Shown here in pieces: positions 60,584-64,000 of a stretch of 64,000 bases of DNA. Below the pieces are notes generated by a model that did no database searches, was not told the DNA's origin, and worked only from the letters and a program-made list of their open reading frames with translations. Each line of letters opens with the position of its first letter. Position 1 is the first letter of the stretch. This DNA comes from GCA-002282575 sp964519885 (GTDB taxonomy: Bacteria; Pseudomonadota; Gammaproteobacteria; Thiomicrospirales; Thiomicrospiraceae): contig CAZFLX010000004.1 in assembly GCA_964519885.1 (NCBI GenBank), forward strand, positions 1 to 64,000. Direction: 5' to 3'. The position numbers were made by a program, and so were the translations under genes.

Positions 60584-61677
60584 AGGTGATGATTGCCGCA
60601 GCGGGTACCGGTGGGCATGTTTTTCCTGGTTTGGCGGTTGCTGAATTATTGAAGAAACAGGGTCATGCGGTGGTGTGGCTAGGTACAGAACAGGGGAAGG
60701 TGGTGCAGTGGGTTGAGCAAGCCAGTGTGCCCTTGTGCACGATTGCCATAGGTGGCGTGCGCGGTAAGGGCTGGAAGCATTGGCTAAAAGCACCCTTTCA
60801 ACTGTTCGGTGCGTGGCGGCAAGCGGTCGATCTACTGCGACAAGAAGATCCCGATGTTATGTTGGTGATGGGGGGCTATGTTTCGGCACCAGCTGGCTTG
60901 GCTGCCCGTTGGTTGCGTATCCCGTTGGTGGTACACGAACAAAACTCGATTGCGGGTTTGAGTAACCGCCTATTAGCCCCTTTCAGTCAGTCGGTGCTGT
61001 TGGGTTTGCCCTTGGCGTCCTCGCCATTCGGGTGGGGAAAGGCGCGCTGGGTAGGTAATCCTTTGCGCGCGATGTTGCAAAGACAAGGTAAAACTCATGC
61101 CTCACAACCGCTTAGACTCTTAATTTTTGGCGGTAGCCAAGGAGCGCAGTTCCTCAATGAGCGTTTGCCAGAGGTGATGCGTGATTGGTCAGCTCGTCAC
61201 GAACTAACTGTGTGGCATCAAACAGGCAGTCACCAGCAAGCCTTGGTTGAGCTGGCTTATCAACAAGCTGGCGTAACAGCGCGAGTGAGTGAGTTTATTC
61301 AAGATATGGGAGAAGCCTATGCTTGGGCTGATCTGGTCATCGCCCGTGCAGGTGCTTTAACCGTAACTGAATTGCAGCAAGTGGCACGCCCTGCGTTATT
61401 CATTCCCTTTCCTCATGCGGTAGATGACCATCAGTACACCAACAGTTTGGCTTTGGTAAAACTCGGTGCTGCCCAAGTGTTGCGGCAATCCGAAGCCAGT
61501 GTTGAGCAGCTGCGAGAATACTTAAGTGATTATATTTATAATCCTAAGGTTTTAAGTCAGTGCTATGCTGTACTGAATGCCCAAGCAGAAAACACCGCAG
61601 CCGTTCGCGTGGTGCAAGTTTTAACGGATTTGGTCATGCCATCGACCAACAAACAAAAAAGAACAACAGGAAATTAA
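60580..61677 (+). CDS. murG: UDP-GlcNAc transferase MurG
   Basis: 365 residues, GT28 family. Turns lipid I into lipid II. AAGTGGHVFPGLAVAE at the start, HEQNSIAGLSNRLL, FGGSQGAQFLNE and the RAGALTVTEL signature near 260. Peripheral inner-membrane protein; ATGA overlap with ftsW. Confidence 0.95.
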   Translation: MKVMIAAAGTGGHVFPGLAVAELLKKQGHAVVWLGTEQGKVVQWVEQASVPLCTIAIGGVRGKGWKHWLKAPFQLFGAWRQAVDLLRQEDPDVMLVMGGYVSAPAGLAARWLRIPLVVHEQNSIAGLSNRLLAPFSQSVLLGLPLASSPFGWGKARWVGNPLRAMLQRQGKTHASQPLRLLIFGGSQGAQFLNERLPEVMRDWSARHELTVWHQTGSHQQALVELAYQQAGVTARVSEFIQDMGEAYAWADLVIARAGALTVTELQQVARPALFIPFPHAVDDHQYTNSLALVKLGAAQVLRQSEASVEQLREYLSDYIYNPKVLSQCYAVLNAQAENTAAVRVVQVLTDLVMPSTNKQKRTTGN

Positions 61678-61680
61678 GCT

Positions 61681-63069
61681 ATGAGCATGTCTCAACGCGT
61701 GCGTCGCATTCATTTGGTGGGTATTGGTGGTTCTGGCATGTCGGGCATTGCCGAAGTGCTGCTCACGCAAGGCTTTGTCGTTAGTGGTTCGGATGCCAAA
61801 GCCTCAGCGGTTACAGCGCATTTAACCGCTTTAGGGGCGCAAGTCAGTATTGGTCATGATGCCCATTTGGTTGAAGATGCTGACGTGGTGGTGGCTTCAA
61901 CGGCGATTGCCAAAGATAACCCCGAATTGGTGGCGGCACGCATGGCGCGTGTACCAGTCATTCCCCGTGCTGAAATGTTGGCTGAAATGATGCGTAGTAA
62001 GTTTGGTATTGCTGTGGCAGGTACACATGGCAAAACCACGACCACCAGTTTAATTGCTAGTGTGTTGGCAGAAGCAGGCTTAGATCCGACTTATGTCATC
62101 GGCGGGCGTCTCAATAAAACCGGTACTCATGCCAGCTTAGGTGCGAGTAATTATTTGGTAGCGGAAGCAGATGAGTCAGATGCCTCTTTCCTCTACTTAA
62201 AACCGATGATGAGCATTGTCACCAATATTGATGCCGACCACATGGAAACCTATGGTGGTAGCTTTGAAGTTTTGACCGATACCTTTTCACAATTCTTGCA
62301 TCATTTGCCCTTTTATGGTTTAGCGATCGTGTGTGTCGATGATGCTGGCGTGCAAGGCTTGTTGCCACGTATTACCCGTCCGATTGTGCGTTATGGGCTG
62401 AGTGAAGCTGCCGATATTCGTGCCACGAACATCCAGCACCAAGGGTTGCGCTCGACCTTTACAGTGCAAGCCTATCAGCAAGAGCCATTCTATATTACCT
62501 TGAATATTCCCGGTGAACATAATGTGCGTAATGCCTTGGCGACCATTGCTGTTGCCTTAGAATTGGGTGTCGATGTAAACGCTATTCAACGCGCTCTGGC
62601 GCAATTTCATGGTGTCGGTCGTCGCTTTGATGTGTATGCCAATCGTTCTTTGTTCGACAAGTCAGTGACGCTGGTGGATGACTATGGTCACCATCCAACA
62701 GAATTGGCAGCGGTATTAAATACAGCAAGAACGGCTTTTGCTCAGCAGCGTTTGGTCTCTGTCTTTCAACCGCATCGCTACACACGTACACGTGATCTGC
62801 TCGATGACTTTGCTGCCGCTTTAATGCTGGCCGATGTGGTGGTGTTACTGCCTGTTTATTCGGCGGGTGAGTCCCCAATTGCTGGCGCAGATAGCAAAGC
62901 CATTGCTCAAGCCATGCGCCTGCGTGGCTTCCAAAGTGTGGTGGTGGCAGATAGTATGGTGCAACTCAATGCCGTGGCGAAAGGTCTGCTCTTGGATGGT
63001 GATGTGGTGTTGACCATGGGCGCGGGTGATATTGGACAACTGAGTAAACAATGGCGGGAGGAAGCCTGA
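61681..63069 (+). CDS. murC: UDP-MurNAc-L-Ala ligase
   Basis: 462 residues. RRIHLVGIGGSGMSGIAEVL at the start, ATP loop VAGTHGKTTTTSLI, AEADESDASFL and DDYGHHPTE. Adds L-Ala to UDP-MurNAc. It ends in TGATG, overlapping the next start by one base. As in E. coli, no murB lies between murC and ddl. Confidence 0.96.
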   Translation: MSMSQRVRRIHLVGIGGSGMSGIAEVLLTQGFVVSGSDAKASAVTAHLTALGAQVSIGHDAHLVEDADVVVASTAIAKDNPELVAARMARVPVIPRAEMLAEMMRSKFGIAVAGTHGKTTTTSLIASVLAEAGLDPTYVIGGRLNKTGTHASLGASNYLVAEADESDASFLYLKPMMSIVTNIDADHMETYGGSFEVLTDTFSQFLHHLPFYGLAIVCVDDAGVQGLLPRITRPIVRYGLSEAADIRATNIQHQGLRSTFTVQAYQQEPFYITLNIPGEHNVRNALATIAVALELGVDVNAIQRALAQFHGVGRRFDVYANRSLFDKSVTLVDDYGHHPTELAAVLNTARTAFAQQRLVSVFQPHRYTRTRDLLDDFAAALMLADVVVLLPVYSAGESPIAGADSKAIAQAMRLRGFQSVVVADSMVQLNAVAKGLLLDGDVVLTMGAGDIGQLSKQWREEA

Positions 63070-63983
63070 TGCAGAACAAACCAATCATTGCCGTGTTACG
63101 TGGTGGCAGTGCGAATGAGCGTGAAGTTTCATTGCGTTCCGGCGCAGCGGTTGTGGAAGGACTTCAACAGGCTGGTTATCAGGTGCTGGATTGGCGCGTC
63201 GATGATTTGGCCCAGGTGATTGCGTTAGTGCAACAAGCACCGCGTCCTTTGTTGGTGTTTAATGTGTTGCATGGTCGTGGCGGTGAAGATGGCCAGTTAC
63301 AAGCCCTGCTAGATGTGTTGGAAGTGCCTTACACGGGCAGTGGCATGTTGGCGAGCGCCTTATCGATGGATAAAGTGGTGACCAAACGCCTATGGCAATC
63401 GATGGGATTGCCGACGGCTGATTATTACGAAGTCACACAGTCAAGCTTATCGACCTTTGACGTGGACGCAGTGCGTTATCCAGTAATGGTGAAACCCGCA
63501 CGCGAGGGGTCGAGTATCGGCATGTTCAAAGTCGATAGTGCGGATAAGATGCGTGATGCCTTAACGCAAGCGCTGACTTTTGATGACCATGTGCTGGTAG
63601 AGTCTTGGATTGATGGTGCTGAATATACGTTAGCCATTTTGGGTGATCAGGCTTTGCCGATGATTCGGTTGAAAACACCGAATGTGTTTTACGATTTTGA
63701 AGCCAAGTATCAAGCCAATACCACCGAATATCTCTGCCCTTGTGGGCTGTCTGCGGAAGTAGAAGCAGCAATTCAAACCTTGGCGTTGCAAGCCTTTCAC
63801 GCTTTGGGCGCTAAAACATGGGGAAGGATCGACGTGATGATTGATCAGCAAGGTCAAGCTTGGTTGCTGGAATTGAACACCGTCCCGGGTATGACCGATC
63901 ACAGCCTCGTGCCTATGGCGGCAAAACAGGCGGGATTAAGCTTTAGCCAACTGGTTGATCGCTTGGTGCAGTTGTCGGTATGA
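63069..63983 (+). CDS. ddl: D-alanine-D-alanine ligase
   Basis: 304 residues with the ATG at 63069 (MQNKPIIAVLRGGSANEREV); a GGAGGAAG site lies upstream. Ddl family: VFNVLHGRGGEDGQLQALLD, MDKVVTKRLW, VKPAREGSSIGM and LELNTVPGMTDHSL. Makes the dipeptide that MurF uses. Short B-type length. Its stop overlaps an ATG, probably ftsQ. Confidence 0.95.
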   Translation: MQNKPIIAVLRGGSANEREVSLRSGAAVVEGLQQAGYQVLDWRVDDLAQVIALVQQAPRPLLVFNVLHGRGGEDGQLQALLDVLEVPYTGSGMLASALSMDKVVTKRLWQSMGLPTADYYEVTQSSLSTFDVDAVRYPVMVKPAREGSSIGMFKVDSADKMRDALTQALTFDDHVLVESWIDGAEYTLAILGDQALPMIRLKTPNVFYDFEAKYQANTTEYLCPCGLSAEVEAAIQTLALQAFHALGAKTWGRIDVMIDQQGQAWLLELNTVPGMTDHSLVPMAAKQAGLSFSQLVDRLVQLSV

Positions 63984-64000
63984 CTTTTTTATCGCGTACA
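63980..64000 (+). CDS. Possible start of ftsQ, cut by the window edge
   Basis: An ATG overlaps the ddl stop (ATGA) and opens a frame M-T-F-L-S-R-T to the last base. The only support is position: ftsQ follows ddl in the standard dcw order, and ATGA overlaps are common in this cluster. Confidence 0.4.

Noticed and set aside
63069..63983. Missing murB between murC and ddl
   Set aside because: E. coli also lacks murB at this place, so absence here is not unusual.
1..64000. CRISPR arrays, IS elements, prophage or integrase genes
   Set aside because: No regularly spaced repeats, transposase motifs, phage structural genes or attachment-site pattern were found on either strand by reading.

Overview
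The window is a 64 kb stretch of a gammaproteobacterial chromosome with moderate G+C (by eye) and dense coding. Several gene blocks are standard for that class: fis-purH-purD; tRNA-Gln-prs-rplY-pth-ychF; rsmI divergent from lpoA-yraN-dolP; and rsmI-rnpB-mraZ leading into the division and cell wall (dcw) cluster. A soxXYZA operon marks a sulfur oxidiser. A Thiotrichales / Thiomicrospira-like organism would fit, but that is inference from gene content only. No insertion sequence, prophage, integrase or CRISPR array was seen.

Region by region. 1-9.7 kb: start of a FadL-type outer-membrane gene, a DUF302 lipoprotein, pdxB, an alpha/beta hydrolase, a three-gene TolC/adaptor/RND efflux operon, and rplM-rpsI with a clear promoter and terminator. 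9.75-18.7 kb: a signalling block read leftward. It holds a response regulator with an unfamiliar C-terminal domain, a separate protein carrying the same domain, a small YdcH-type protein, and a coupled pair of HD-GYP regulator plus very large hybrid kinase. 18.9-23.6 kb: purD, a periplasmic thioredoxin-MsrB fusion, purH, fis, a YfaE-like ferredoxin and rpsT. 23.7-32.3 kb: a TauE-type permease, a secreted protein of unknown function, a TtcA-type enzyme, a lipid A acyltransferase homologue, a methyltransferase and gmhA, then a four-gene cassette of response regulator, sensor kinase, outer-membrane barrel and phosphate-binding-like periplasmic protein. 32.3-41.5 kb: ispB, dedA, an unknown secreted protein, rlmKL, tRNA-Gln, prs, rplY, pth, ychF and queE. 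41.6-48.6 kb: the sox operon, a BepA-like M48 protease, dolP, yraN, lpoA and rsmI. 48.6-64 kb: rnpB and the dcw cluster from mraZ to ddl, with ftsQ probably just starting at the right edge.

The points that most deserve a second look are these. (a) An ftsZ gene sits between rsmH and ftsL in the dcw cluster, an unusual place, and the protein shows local departures from canonical FtsZ. (b) The response regulator at 9.75-11.1 kb and the protein at 11.6-12.4 kb share a C-terminal domain I do not recognise, and a near-identical 24-bp DNA element lies upstream of each gene, which suggests a small self-contained regulatory system. (c) The RR-kinase-barrel-binding protein cassette at 28.0-32.3 kb looks like a complete sense-and-respond unit.

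Genes likely to work together: SoxX, Y, Z and A form the thiosulfate-loading part of the Sox system, but SoxB and SoxCD are not here. TolC, adaptor and RND permease form one efflux pump. MraZ to Ddl supply peptidoglycan precursors and the division machinery, with MraZ probably controlling its own operon through 10-bp-phased repeats.
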